DNA of 64,000 bases. It comes from Corythucha ciliata (Eukaryota; Arthropoda; Insecta; Hemiptera; Tingidae). The notes beneath the pieces were generated by a model that saw only the letters and a list, made by a program, of their open reading frames with translations, ran no database searches and was not told the origin of the DNA. The translations under genes and the position numbers were made by a program. This document shows positions 10,348-21,900 of this stretch, piece by piece. Every line of letters starts with the position of its first letter. The stretch's first letter is position 1. Location of the stretch: positions 23,312,001-23,376,000 of the forward strand of contig CM075941.1 in the NCBI GenBank assembly GCA_038030265.1, given 5' to 3'.

Positions 10348-12030
10348 ATTTTTTTGGCTTCTAAACTTGAAGCAAATCCACTCTGATTAATGAGCCTTGT
10401 AGGCATCAAGCGATTTCACGGGGAAGAAGTCACTTGTTGATTTACGAACTCGAAGCAATGATTCCTAACTTAACCAAGTTTCGAAAATTGAAGTTCAAAA
10501 AGCGGCTAGAGGACAGATAAAGTGAATTAATTCGTAGAACTAAATACTTTTTAGACTTTCAGCTAATATCAATATCACAATGAACTTACTTGAAAGGATA
10601 ATGTGTATGCTTGATGCGTATGCACATAGTTACGCACGAATAATCAAATTTTTCAGATGTACCGCTCCCAAACTTCTACTTCCATGCCTCTGGCATACTC
10701 GCTCAAATTCATTTTTAAACAATATTTGAACTGAACAGTAACTACTATTGAAATTCATCGAAAATGAAAGAGAAATACAGCACTTTTAATTGAATTCCAA
10801 TGGGGACCTTCCCAGAAGTTGTACTACGAGAGTGATAATTAGATAAGCCCTAACCTGCAGTGCTACTGGTCTATACTCCTAACCCATAAGCTTATATCAC
10901 AACATCCTTTAAACCAGAGAACGAAACGGAAGTAAACTTGCAATTTCGCAGCGAAAAGTGACTGACTATGACTAATATGCACCCTGAAACCTTCAAATTT
11001 CGGTATGGTGTCGGTATGGGTCGGTAGGTTACTGGGATCATTCGCTAAATGTTTTACCCAATAATCCGACCTAATGTACGAAAAATCTTCTTTCTTCACC
11101 TCGGAATCTGACTGGTCTGCCAATGAAATGAAATTTTACCCCAAGGATCGGCTTGTTTGAGTTAATCATCTGCTAACTGCCGGCGAATTTGATAGTTTTT
11201 CCTCGAATACTCATTATATTGGTACTCTGACGAAAATAAAACGTCAGAAACGTTCTTCCAAATCTTCAAGAACCAGAAGGAAAGAATAAATGTGCCCACA
11301 CGTCCTCACCCCATTGTTTTTATTATCATAATTATTTTACTTATTTATTATTTAATTTTGTGTCTCTTTCAAGTACACCAAGTAAGAGGTAAATTTGAGT
11401 AAAAATTACTGAACCAACTAAATTTCCCCAGAACATAGCTAAAACTGGAAAACCTTGTTCCGGAAGAATATGATTGTTCAACCAAGAAAATTTTATTTTA
11501 CCCTCAGACGCGAACATTTCGCGACACAGATAACCATTTATCTCCTGACTTTTCGGGGGGACAAGGGAAACTCCCTCTTAAGCCCCGAACGCTAAATTTT
11601 CCTTCAAACGTAACTTGAGCAAATGGGTTTGAACCAGCAGGTTTGTTCTTTATTAATTATGAGCTGGGGCCTGGAGCAACCCCGTTTGCACAAGTGTAAA
11701 TTTGAAGAAATGTTTGAGCGATGTAGACAGGGGTTTTAAGGGGACAGTTTTACAGAATTAAATCAGACTAATTTGGTTTTTGAAGAATTCGTCCTCACGA
11801 AATCGGATTAAAATCCTTAAAACTTGCAATTTCTCCAAAATTAAAGACTTGAAACTTCGTTTTGTGGAAAGATCCGAAACACTCATTTCAGCAGGAATAA
11901 GGGCCTGAAAGTTGCATTGCCACGGATATTTGGCCATGGAACTTCCAATATCCTGGGTATTCAACAGGCTCTGGGCTCCGTTACGGCCGGCTAGCCTACA
12001 TGAATCCGCCGCCCCGACGGATAAATAATG
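10348..12030. other. No gene seen
   Basis: AT-rich unique-looking sequence after the tandem duplication. The frame at 10863-11123 (minus) starts at a TTG and has no family resemblance. No repeats or RNA genes noted up to the hAT target duplication at 12031. Confidence 0.45.
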
Positions 12031-12479
12031 AATGTTTGCAGGGCCGTCTTTATTAAAGTTGGGGCTGCGGGCCTGGGATTACAGTGGGCCCCCTCTTTTA
12101 CTGAGTTTTGCTCACTAAAATAAGTTTTGTACAATTATGATATGCTAATTTCATGGGTTTTATCTCACTAAAAATATCTTTTTCCAGGTCTGGCTCACTA
12201 ACAAAAAATTTGTTCAATGATTTCGCACTCTAAAAACCATTTCGCGGATTTTTCTCGCTAAAATCCAAGTTTCGTGGTTCTGGCTTACAGAAAACCCAAT
12301 CGCGGTAGTTTTATTGATGAAAAACCAATTTTACGGCTGTTGGTTGCTGAAAAACCATTTGCCTCTACGACGGAAGAGTCCAGTTTGGGGGACTCGCACC
12401 ATCCCGGGGCCCCCATCAGGAGCCATCGAGCCAGGAGGATCGAAGGATGGCTACGCCCCTGCCCAGGAACTTGCAATTT

Positions 12480-13267
12480 TCCTCTATAAGACAAGAATTA
12501 GCGGTTTTACTTCCATGCTCTTTCTCAATTTTAAGACGCGAATTAGCTATTTTTACAATTTTTCTACCTGCGATTAGAGTTGTCTTAGCTTTAGCTGTGG
12601 ATAAGCGCTTTTTCTCAATTAGCGCTTTTCCCCCATTTTAGCAGCGAGTTAGCTTTTTTTTCTGAATTTTAGGGTGCCGGGTTGATTTTTGCGTGCGTCA
12701 GTGAATCAGGATGCCCCGCATATTATCGCATTTTCCAAATTTAGCCGCGCACTAGAGCTTTTTCGACATTATTTCACATTTAGTCATAAGTTAGTACTTT
12801 TTTTTCAATTTTAGCTTTGAATCAGCGATGTTTAAAATTTAAGCAATGAACTGGAGGCGTATTCACATAAGTAGCAAGGAATTAGCACATTTCTTATTTG
12901 AGCTCCGAATTAGCGTTTCTTTTCAATCTTTGAAACTGCCTCCAAAAATAACGAATTGGCGTTCTCTCAATTCCAGCTTCAAATATGAGCACTTTTTCTT
13001 ATTTTTTGGCCGTGAATTAGCATAAAATTGAGATAATTGCTAATTCGCTGGTAAAATGAGGAAAAAGCGCTAACTCTTGTGGCTGAATGTGATAAAATCG
13101 CTAATTCGTTAATAAAGTTAAGAAAAAGTGCTCATTTTTATGGAAAATGATAAAAAGTGCTCGAGAAATATTCGCTGCTCAAATTGAGAAAAAAATCGCT
13201 AATTTATCACTGTATGTGAAATCACCGTAAACAAGTAATTTTTCCCCTTTTTAGCAGCGAATATGTA
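12480..13267. repeat. Minisatellite in the left part of the hAT-like element
   Basis: Variants of TTTTTCTCAATTTTAGCNGCGAATTAGCG, in both orientations around 13020-13200. Same family as 2460-3030. It is interrupted by the copia element at 13273 and resumes at 16516. Confidence 0.8.
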
Positions 13268-13288
13268 CACGGTGTTGTTAGAAACAAT

Positions 13289-13729
13289 GGGGAACTTGCA
13301 CATTTTTCAAAAGTTGGTGTTGCTTAAAGAGGGCTCTTCCACAAGTCTATTGCTCACATTAAACTTTGAAATGAGTCAAGGATGCTTTTTTAGGGAATTT
13401 TTAAAAATTATGAGTGGGGGTTCGATTACGTAAAAACTTACTTATTGAATTGGATGGTGCGGGGAAGAGGGGGTTAGACGAGTTTAATGGGGGGACATTT
13501 TTCATGTTATTTGTAAACAAACAATTTTAGAGTTCCCTCAAATGCTTCACAAGTAAGTATTTACGTCATTTCCCCTCGCACCATCCATCCTCTTCTGAAG
13601 AACTTTGAACCTTTTTTAAAAATCTTAAAACGCACCAATCGGGTTGCAACTTCCGTTGTTATCCTTCAGTTCACGGGTCAAATCACCGGTATGCTTTTCT
13701 ACCCAATCTGAGATTCATGCAAGTTCCCC
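13289..13729. mobile_element. Terminal-inverted-repeat element inserted in the copia 5' LTR
   Basis: GGGGAACTTGCA (13289) pairs with TGCAAGTTCCCC (ending 13729), 441 bp. Flanking AT on each side is a possible 2-bp duplication. The 3' LTR reads AAACAATTCTGAAGCAAC with no such insert, giving an internal empty site. The interior has a second imperfect inverted repeat around GGATGGTGCG / CGCACCATCC. No ORF. Confidence 0.85.
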
Positions 13730-13859
13730 ATTTTGAAGCAACACATTCGCACATGTTAATTGTTTATAAAAAATTAATAAAAGTCATTTGGTTTTCTCTT
13801 TTCTTTGCAAAAGGTTTATTTTCCTATTGTCTAGAAATCCACTGCTTTTAACAGGTTAT

Positions 13860-14727
13860 GGTCTCAGAACCTGAAGAAAGATAGAGTATTAGCTAATCAA
13901 AAAGCCTTACCATATCGACAATTAATAGGTGGTCTTATGTGCATAATGCTTGGAACCCGACCAGAGGCCGTATTACGAACCCGTGTGAAAATGCCGCAAG
14001 ATGCGGTTGCTATGGCGGGATAGTGTTATTTCTTATTAGGCGTCCTTAGATACCGCTAGCGGCATTTTTTCCCGACCGTTCGTAATAAGGCCAGAGATGT
14101 GTCATACGCTGTTCATTATTTTAGTACTTTTTTTTCACGGAAGAGTATTGGAAACAATTAAAACATGTTCTCAGATACTTGAAAGGAACAAGAGATGTTG
14201 GATTGCGTTACAAAAAAGAAAAATCGGCTATACTTCTTGGATTCTCTAATGCAGACTACGCAAACGACACAAGAGACAAGAAGAGCATTTCGGGTTTCTT
14301 TTCCAATCATTCGGGAACACAGTCGTTTGGAGAACAAAGAAACAACCTATTTGTCACACTTTCAACCGCGGAAGCAGAATTTGTCGCCTTGGCTGCTGCA
14401 GTTTCGGAAGGAATATTTTAAATCAATTTGTTGGAAGAAATAGAAAATTCAAAAATCACTCCAGTTGCAATCAAAGAAGACAACCAGGCGTGCATGAAAA
14501 TAGCAACAACCTTGGAAACTCGCCGAACAAAACATATTGATGTTCGTTTTCATTTTCTTCGGGAACGAGTGTTAGATGGAACTATTTCATTACAGTACGT
14601 TCCTTCTGAAGATCAGGTTGCTGACATGCTAACCAAAGCACTACCTCTTCCACAATTTCAAAAATTTTGTTTGATGCTTGGATTGAGCGCTAGATTCACC
14701 GTCGCTGAATTGTCAGTCTCCAGCTAG
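13860..14727 (+). pseudogene. copia pol remnant (end of reverse transcriptase and RNase H)
   Basis: LPYRQLIGGLMCIMLGTRP is split from VSYAVHYFS by a MITE. HVLRYLKGTRD then leads into the RNase H domain, where STAEAEFVALAAA, TKHIDVRFHFLRERV and ADMLTKALP are typical of Ty1/copia. Frameshifts lie near the T-run at 14128 and in the 14320-14345 stretch, and a stop follows SEGIF. It cannot make a working polymerase. Confidence 0.88.
13976..14092. mobile_element. MITE inserted in the copia reverse transcriptase remnant
   Basis: GGCCGTATTACGAAC at the left pairs with GTTCGTAATAAGGCC at the right. The flanking sequence CCAGAG appears on both sides; the duplication length is ambiguous at 3-6 bp. Removing it restores the expected order of reverse transcriptase motifs. 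A fragment of the same family lies at 57776-57828. Confidence 0.85.
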
Positions 14728-14787
14728 CAAAATTGCGGGGGTGTGTTGTTGGAAACAATTCTGAAGCAACACATTCGCACATGTTAA

Positions 14788-16410
14788 TAGACCGAGAGCT
14801 GGCGACAGTCCCATTCAACCGGAAGAACATAGTCACAAAAGGTGTGCAAAATGATGGCATTTGACCCCTATTTACGAGTCCTTAACAGTCCTTAATTTGG
14901 GACATGAATTTAACCGGAAGAACATAGTCCTGAAACTAGTCTCATTCAAATGGAGCTGATTACGAATATGATCGTCTGCCGTCGTCTGCCTGGGACATTT
15001 GCCCTCAGTGGCTCGCCAAACTCACGAAATTCAGTAAACTTTAACTAACCGGAAGAGCATAGTCTTGAAACTGGTCTTATTTGAAAGGATCTATGGATAT
15101 TATTACAAATATAATCGTCTGCCTGGGGCATTCGCCCTCGGTGATCAGTCAAACTCCCTAAATCAGGGATATTAATTAACCAGAAAAACTAAGTCCGGAA
15201 TATTGTCTTATGCGACAGGTTTCATGTTGCTGAATACGAAAGTGATCGCCTGCCGGCGTCTGCCTGGGGCACTTGCCCTCAGTGACCCGCCAAACTGCAC
15301 AGAGGGAAAATGATTAACCGGAAGAATATATGTATAGTCGTGAAACTATTCTCATTCGAAAGGTTTAATACAGCTGATTACGAATATGATCGTCTGCCGC
15401 CGTCTGCCTGGGGCATTTGCCCTCAGTGACCAGTCAAACTCCTTAAATAATGGATATTAATTAACCGGAAGAACTAAACCCGGAAAATGGTCTTTTGCTT
15501 CAGGTTTTATGAGGCTGAATACGAAAATGATCGTCTGCTGGTGTCTGCCTGGGGCATTTGCCCTCTGTGGCTCGCTAAACTCACTTAATTTGGGAAATTT
15601 TAATTAACCGGAAGAACATAGTCCTGAAACTGGTCTTATTCGATTGAATTTATGGGAATTATTACAAATATAATCATCTGGCGACGTCAGCCTGGTGCAT
15701 TTGCCCACGGTGGCCGATCAAATTTCCTACATCTACGGCGGCAGACGATCATATTCGTTATCAGATCCATAAAACCTTTCGAATGAGACTAGTTTCAGGA
15801 CTATGTTCTTCCGGTTAATCATTTTCCTCTGGTGCAGTTTGACTGGTCAGTAAGGGCAAGTGCCCCAGGCGGACACCGGCAGACGATCATTTTCGTATTC
15901 AGCCACATGAAACGTGTCACAAAAGACCATTTTCCGGGCTTAGTTCTTCCGGTTTATTATTATCCCTGATTTAAGGGGTTTACTGGCCACCGGCGAGGGC
16001 AAATGCTCCAGGCAGAGGCCGGCAGACGATTATATTTGTAATCATCTCCATTAAACCTATCGAATAAGACCGGTTTCAGGACTATGTTCTTTCGGTTAAT
16101 TAAAATTTACCGAATTTCGTGAGTTTGGCGAGCCACAGAGGGCAAATGCCCCAGGCAGACGGCGGCAGACGATCATATTCGTAATCAGCTCCATAAAACC
16201 TTTCGAATTAGACTAGTTTCTGGACTATGTTCTTCTGGTTAAATTCAAGTCCCAAATTAAGGACTTTAATTAGCTATAAAATCCTTAGGCCCCAGAAAGA
16301 GCATGGCAGACTTCCGGACTCGTAAATAGGGGGTCAAATGCCATCATTTTGCACATCTTTTGTGACTATGTTCTTCCGGTTGAATGGGACTGTCGTTAGC
16401 TCTCGAACTA
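14788..16410. mobile_element. Foldback element of about 140-bp subrepeats, inserted in the copia 3' LTR
   Basis: The ends TAGACCGAGAGCT and AGCTCTCGAACTA are inverted, and TAA (or TAAT) is duplicated outside. Left of about 15728 tandem units carry AACCGGAAGAACATAGTC at 14817, 14910, 15049, 15178 (variant), 15316, 15463 and 15607. Right of it the units are reversed (GACTATGTTCTTCCGGTT) at about 15802, 15940, 16080, 16224 and 16365. Unit length is about 140 bp, and each unit includes a TCGTCTGCC / GGGGCATTTGCCCTC block. No ORF. Architecture is that of foldback transposons. Confidence 0.88.
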
Positions 16411-16515
16411 TAATTGTTTATGAACAAATTAATAAAAAAGTCATTCGGTTTTCTCTTTTCTTTGCAAAACGTTTATTTTCCTATTGTCTAGAAATCCACT
16501 GCTTTTAACACACGG

Positions 16516-16960
16516 TGTAGTTACGTTATAGCGATGAATTAGCACTTTTTTCTCAATTTAAGCAGCGAATTTTTCTCGTATCATTTTCATGAAAATGAGC
16601 TCTTGTTCTTAACTTTGGTCATGCATTAGCGATTTTATCACACTTACTCATAATAGTTAGCGCTTTCTCTTCATTTAACCAGCGAATTAGAACTTTTTCT
16701 CAATTTTAGCAGTAAGCTGCCAATTAATGCTGCTAAAATTGAGAAAAAGCACTAATTCACTGATAAAATGGGGGAAAAGCTCTAACTGATAGTTAAATGC
16801 GAAATTAATCGCAAAGTCATTTCGTTAAAACAAGTAATTTTTTCCCCGTTTTAGCTGCGAATAAACGGTGTATTCACATATTGGGATTAATTATCGCTTT
16901 TTTTTCTCAATTTTAACCGAGACTCAGGATTTATCACTATTTTGAGCGCGGATTATCCGG
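16516..16960. repeat. Minisatellite continuing right of the copia insertion
   Basis: Same AATTTTAGC / GAATTAGC motif family as 12480-13267, interrupted by the copia element. Confidence 0.75.
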
Positions 16961-17133
16961 ATTAGCCAAGGACCCCCCCCCTCCTCACTTTTAGAGTTTT
17001 AGCCCCTCAACCTTGCGTCGTCTCGCTACAGGTTCCGGATCAAAATCAAAAACCCTCATAAAAAAAAAAAATCATCCTAAGTTCGATACATTATTGGTTG
17101 CCTATCAATAGAAGACGAGTATCTTTCTTCCAC

Positions 17134-17174
<41 letters not shown>

Positions 17175-17238
17175 AAAAATCCGGGGCCCCGGGCCCAGGC
17201 CTGTCGGGCCCCCGCCTAAAGACGGCACTGAATGTTTG

Positions 17239-18948
17239 ATTATGAAGATTGCTCAAGTTTAAGATGTTGAAGTTTGTTCACGTTTAAGATGAATGTTCAT
17301 GAGTGCTCATGAACAATCATGGACATTCATTGAATGTTCCACTAATGATATAACGAATGTACATCATTGTGGCCAGAGCTTTTTGCGGTAAGAGATTTGT
17401 GTGGTTAGAGGTTTTCAAGGGGAATTAGTAGAGGAAACGGTATTTTTCCTTGAAATTGGCAACTTCACCCCAGGACCTCACTACTCAAGCAGAAAACTGG
17501 AAATCAGGCGCGGAGTTGATTTCTGATTGGTCTGTCGTCTTGGTCTGGCGTCTGATTGGTTGTCATTAGCCCACCGTTGCTGGAGCCGGATACTCAGGAC
17601 ACTAATAGGAAACCGGTGAATAGAATGTTAACTTCTAAAGAATACGAGTAATATTTCACAACCACCGTAAACACACTCCTCGTCACGTCGCCAACCGATC
17701 TCAGCATCTAGCCCAACGCCGTCATAGTAACCACACTTGCGGCGTTTCTTCCCAACAACTCAGATTAGGCCCCTGGTTTGTTTATAAAACGTGCATTTCA
17801 GCATGATTTGAGCACAGAAACCATAATTTTGACCGTAAAACTCATTATTTCACTCCAAAGACTGTCTATTCGACTATGAAAGTTGGAGCATGGTCCTGTG
17901 ACATTTTTGGGAATAAGAATCAGTCAAATTTGGTTTCCTAGCACAGGCACCATGAGAGGGGCCACGCACCCCACCTGTTCTCGTAACTAGCCTTCACGGC
18001 CGCACCAAGAACTGGTAACTTTAAGACGTAAACTGGTTATTTCACGCGAAAGCTGTCAATTCAATCCAAGGAAAAATATACTCGTTTGTTTCCACATGTA
18101 TAGTCCAAAAACGATCACACAAGCAAACTTAGCCGCAGAAATTAATAATTCGACCAAAAACATCAGACATGTTCTCCTAGAAATACACTTGTGTCATACT
18201 GTCGTTATTTTTTCCAACGATTTTTGGTCCAAAAATATAAATTTTAACGGTGAAACTGAATGTTTGGTCCCGAAACTGTTCAACTGTTTAAAATCCCCTG
18301 AGAAACCGAATCTCCATACTCGATCCTTACTGACAATCTTGTGAACAAATGTTATTGCCGGTAGAAAGCTTCGTAAATTTAGCCTTAACAACTCACATTA
18401 TTTAGCCGCAAAAATGCACATTCAATACTTCTCAATCACCCCCCCCCCTCCCTTGACAATTAATCGATAAGTACCTACTATTTCGTTGCTATAAAGACCA
18501 CGTTTGAAAGGCTTTAGAAGGTTCGATTTTTGCACTTCTTCGATTACAAAACCCCAGACGATTGGTGCGTATAGTGGTGGATAGTAAATCAGCCCTAGCC
18601 TGGATAACGTTGGCTGCAACATTAGTAAAGGAAATAGATCGTGATCAAAGTACTTATATATGTCTGTAGAAGATTAGCCCGGGATTTATTCCCCCCACCC
18701 TCCACCGCTGAATTCTCCAGTTGTATTCGACTTGATATTATGTTTTCTCATTAGATCCACAAAAGTGCCCTGGACCATCATTTCAACTATATCCATCATA
18801 ATTCATAGGATCCTGGTTAGTGGTTATATATCTGGTAATGATGAAGGGGACTGATTTGACATGGATTGATTTCTTCGAAAGGAACCACCCAAGGATATTT
18901 TCCAATCAGTCAGAAAATCTTAAAATTTCGCTAAGTGAGCGGACTTAC
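17239..18948. other. No gene seen; searched for the missing glutamate-receptor exon
   Basis: AT-rich sequence. The 3'-most receptor exon found ends at 18949 with an intact donor, so a downstream M4 exon is expected at lower coordinates. I found no reverse-strand stretch resembling it here. The minus frame at 18422-18622 crosses a C-run and is not receptor-like. Confidence 0.5.
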
Positions 18949-21900
18949 CCTACAGGCTCCACCACCACGTTTCTCCTTCCACCACTTAGTTTTTAGCAAG
19001 TGAAGCTTTCCCTCCTCTTGCAGTTTTAAAACAGCGCCGCTAATTGCTGTGCTGTAAGGGGAGTCTATAAAATGGAAAGATGAAAAGAAAATAAATTTAC
19101 TCAGGCTCTTTTCATTTCTATTTCTTATCGACCTACTCGGTGGCATTGCTATCCCATAGCCTTTAGAGTCGAGAAGTCCTCCAATCTGAGTCAACTCGCA
19201 GTTCCTTTCAATGACATACTCGATGGAAGTTGACTCCATGAGAAAAGCGTAATTGCCGTTCCCTTTGAGCACACGTTCAACGCCCTCCGAATTTGACTTG
19301 GTGAAAACGGACGGCTGCGCTGACTCCATGAACGACCACATTCTTTGATACGTAGAAAAATTCGATTCCTACAAACGGATCAAATTTACGGTAGCAAACA
19401 GTCAAATTTCACGGTCATCTGGAGAGCGTATCTTAAAAACTTCTCACTCGGAAAAATGCCCCCGTCGAACCACCTCCTAGGAGACCGTATTTGATTCGCG
19501 TCTGTTTGGCGAGATCCTCGGCCGACTCGATTGGTGAGTCCATGCGCTCGACCGTTAAAAACGCCGCAAGGTTGGCCGTGTACGAGGAAATCATGATGAG
19601 CGTAAAAAACCACCAGATACCCGCTACCATTCGAGTAGAAACTGCCCTGGAGAAAAATCGATGGTTCAGATTGAAGTTTGGCTAGGAGATGATCATGGAC
19701 ATAATAATGCCTCGAACGCCATGCAGCTGATTATATAAGTTCAAATTAGCAATTTAGCGCCGGAATGCTAAAAAAGCTCTCAATTGAAATCAAAATCCTC
19801 TATACATATAAATAAATCCGAAACGTGCAACAATAAGACTGGGTGGGATTCATAAATGGGTCTGCATTTCACTTCATGTAGGTATACTTACCTGCATACC
19901 GTTAGTAATAAATCATAATAAATTTTTAAATCACTTACTTAGGGGCTATGTCCGTTCCCTGCTGCATGAGTGAACCAATGGTGAACCACAGAGAGTTGAG
20001 AAATGTAAATTGGTTCTCTAGGACATCATTCTCTTCGTGGCACCGCTGAACCGGAAAGTCCCACTCGTAAGGACTGAATCTATGCAGGGCGTAAGAGGAA
20101 GGGACAAAAAAAGAAAAAAAAAGAAAGAACATGCACTACTGAGTAAAGCCTAAAAATACTGGTCTCAAAACGACAAAACCCACCTCTACTGCATTTCAAA
20201 ATTTAATGGCTTTATGCATCGACATCCTCGCACACTCACAAAAAACTGTTCGAAAATAATCATTCAAAATAATTAAAAACGGGGTTAGAAGCGCAGCGAG
20301 GCGAAACTGCATTGATAAAATTAATGAACAAATTTTCGAGCCTCATTTTCTTTTAAAACGTCTTACTTTGGCAGAAAGTCACAGCCTTGCTGCATGAGAG
20401 AGCCGATGGCGAACCACATGCAGTTGAGGAGGGTAAACTGGTTCACGAGATGACCAGGGTTGGGGTCACAGGGGTGCGGGTTCGTCCATTCATAAGGGGT
20501 GAACCTACACCCATTTATTTCAAATGACTTCATTGAATTCGGGGGGACTGATAAGTGAGATTTATTTAGATGAGGGTTTCCATTGCAAAGCCCTCCTCCG
20601 CTTTCCATCTTATTATACCAGCGAATTCACTGGGCCGTTCGGAGATCGCGAGTGGGCAATCCAGTGTAAAGATGTCGTTCCTGAAGAGGGGCATTCGTTT
20701 AGGTGGTTTCGTGTAAGGTTTAGTTATAGGAAAAACCACAATTATCACAGTCCACACTGTTTTGTGTTTTCCCATCATTTTCTTACAAGTGAAAAAATCG
20801 AACCGTATTTTTTGCAATGAAAACCCCGGGATCCCAGTTGAACGAAAAAAATAAATTGATTTACCTGGCTAATATAAACAACAGGATTGAAACACCCAGA
20901 TATGCCGTCGCCATGTAAATCCACACATCAAGAGACAGCGGAGACAGGAATGAGAAAAGGTTGGGCTGCTGCTTGAGGGGCTTACGGTACAAAATGCTGA
21001 TCCCTGAAACAAGAAATTAAAAGTCGGTAAGAGTAGGAGGAAAAATATTGGGCTAAACGAACGAACCAAGATTCATAAATGGCATTGTAAAGTCGACAGC
21101 CTGTTCTCTTTCATACGTAATCGTCAAGTCAGCAATGGCAAGATCAGCTCTCTGAAATATTCCAGTTTCATCGTTAAGTTATTTTGAAGTTAAATCAGAA
21201 AAAAAAACAGTATAAAACGTATTCAATCGGATGACATGCTCGTTTCAAAGAAAGGATGAAATTAGAAGAGGGAAATTGCTCCCATTTCTTTCTGCCAAAA
21301 TATTATATCCCAGTTTTTTCAACATTAAATGATTAGTTTTTGAATGGTGAACCCTTCTCCGCTTCAAACCTGATCTAACAGTTCTCGCATCATTCCATCC
21401 CACTCTTTCGTCTTTTTGTTGAATGACCCGTAGCGACCGTCTGGGACCAAAACGATTTGGTAGTTAAAGTGGAGAATGCGAGAAATCTCATAAATAAGAT
21501 CGATGCTGAAACCCTCGTATTGAGCGTTGCCAACCAATTTATCGCTGGAATCTTTTCGCATGCAGTAGGGAGCGCTCTGAAAATAACGGTTGTATAAAAT
21601 TCACCCTCACCAACCAAATGTAAAACTCACCAGAATAGTTGTGACGATCATGGTTTTATTCGATAGATTTTCTACTATTTGATGGATTTTCTCCGTGTAA
21701 GTTCTCGTGAAATTAATTCCGACCGTCGAATTCCACGATCCCATCTTTTTCAAACCTTCTTTAGTTAACTCGATGATGTCGAGCTCAAAATTAGAGCGAA
21801 ACCCTTGATTGTCGAACTTAATGACTCCCGTCAATCCACGCATTTCGACCTACAGGGGTTTAATTAATCTTCTATACCAAAACAAGTGAGTGGAGAGGCG

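Larger units (their letters stand above)
13273..16510 (+). mobile_element. Internally deleted Ty1/copia retrotransposon with nested insertions
   Basis: LTRs begin TGTTGTTRGAAACAA and end TTTTAACA, with a 5-bp target duplication CACGG at 13268-13272 and 16511-16515. Without the insertions both LTRs are about 140 bp. The 5' LTR (13273-13853) is followed by GGTTATGGTCTCAG, matching the copia-type half-tRNA-iMet primer site. A purine-rich GCGGGGGTG precedes the 3' LTR at 14744. Only the end of reverse transcriptase and RNase H remain; gag, protease and integrase are absent. Each LTR and the pol remnant carry one later insertion. Confidence 0.88.
12039..17230. mobile_element. Non-autonomous hAT-like element, 5.2 kb, minisatellite body, hosts nested copia
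   Basis: The left end CAGGGCCGTCTTTA (12039) and right end TAAAGACGGCACTG (ending 17230) form terminal inverted repeats with one mismatch. A perfect 8-bp target duplication AATGTTTG lies at 12031-12038 and 17231-17238. An 8-bp duplication and CAGNG ends are hallmarks of hAT elements. No transposase is visible. The body is GC-rich end blocks, a degenerate minisatellite and a copia insertion, with an A33-like run at about 17138-17170 near the right end. Confidence 0.85.

Noticed and set aside
10863..11123. Minus-strand frame with VKKEDFSYIRSDYWVKHLAND
   Set aside because: No ATG, weak splice context and no family resemblance. It could be an exon but I cannot support it.
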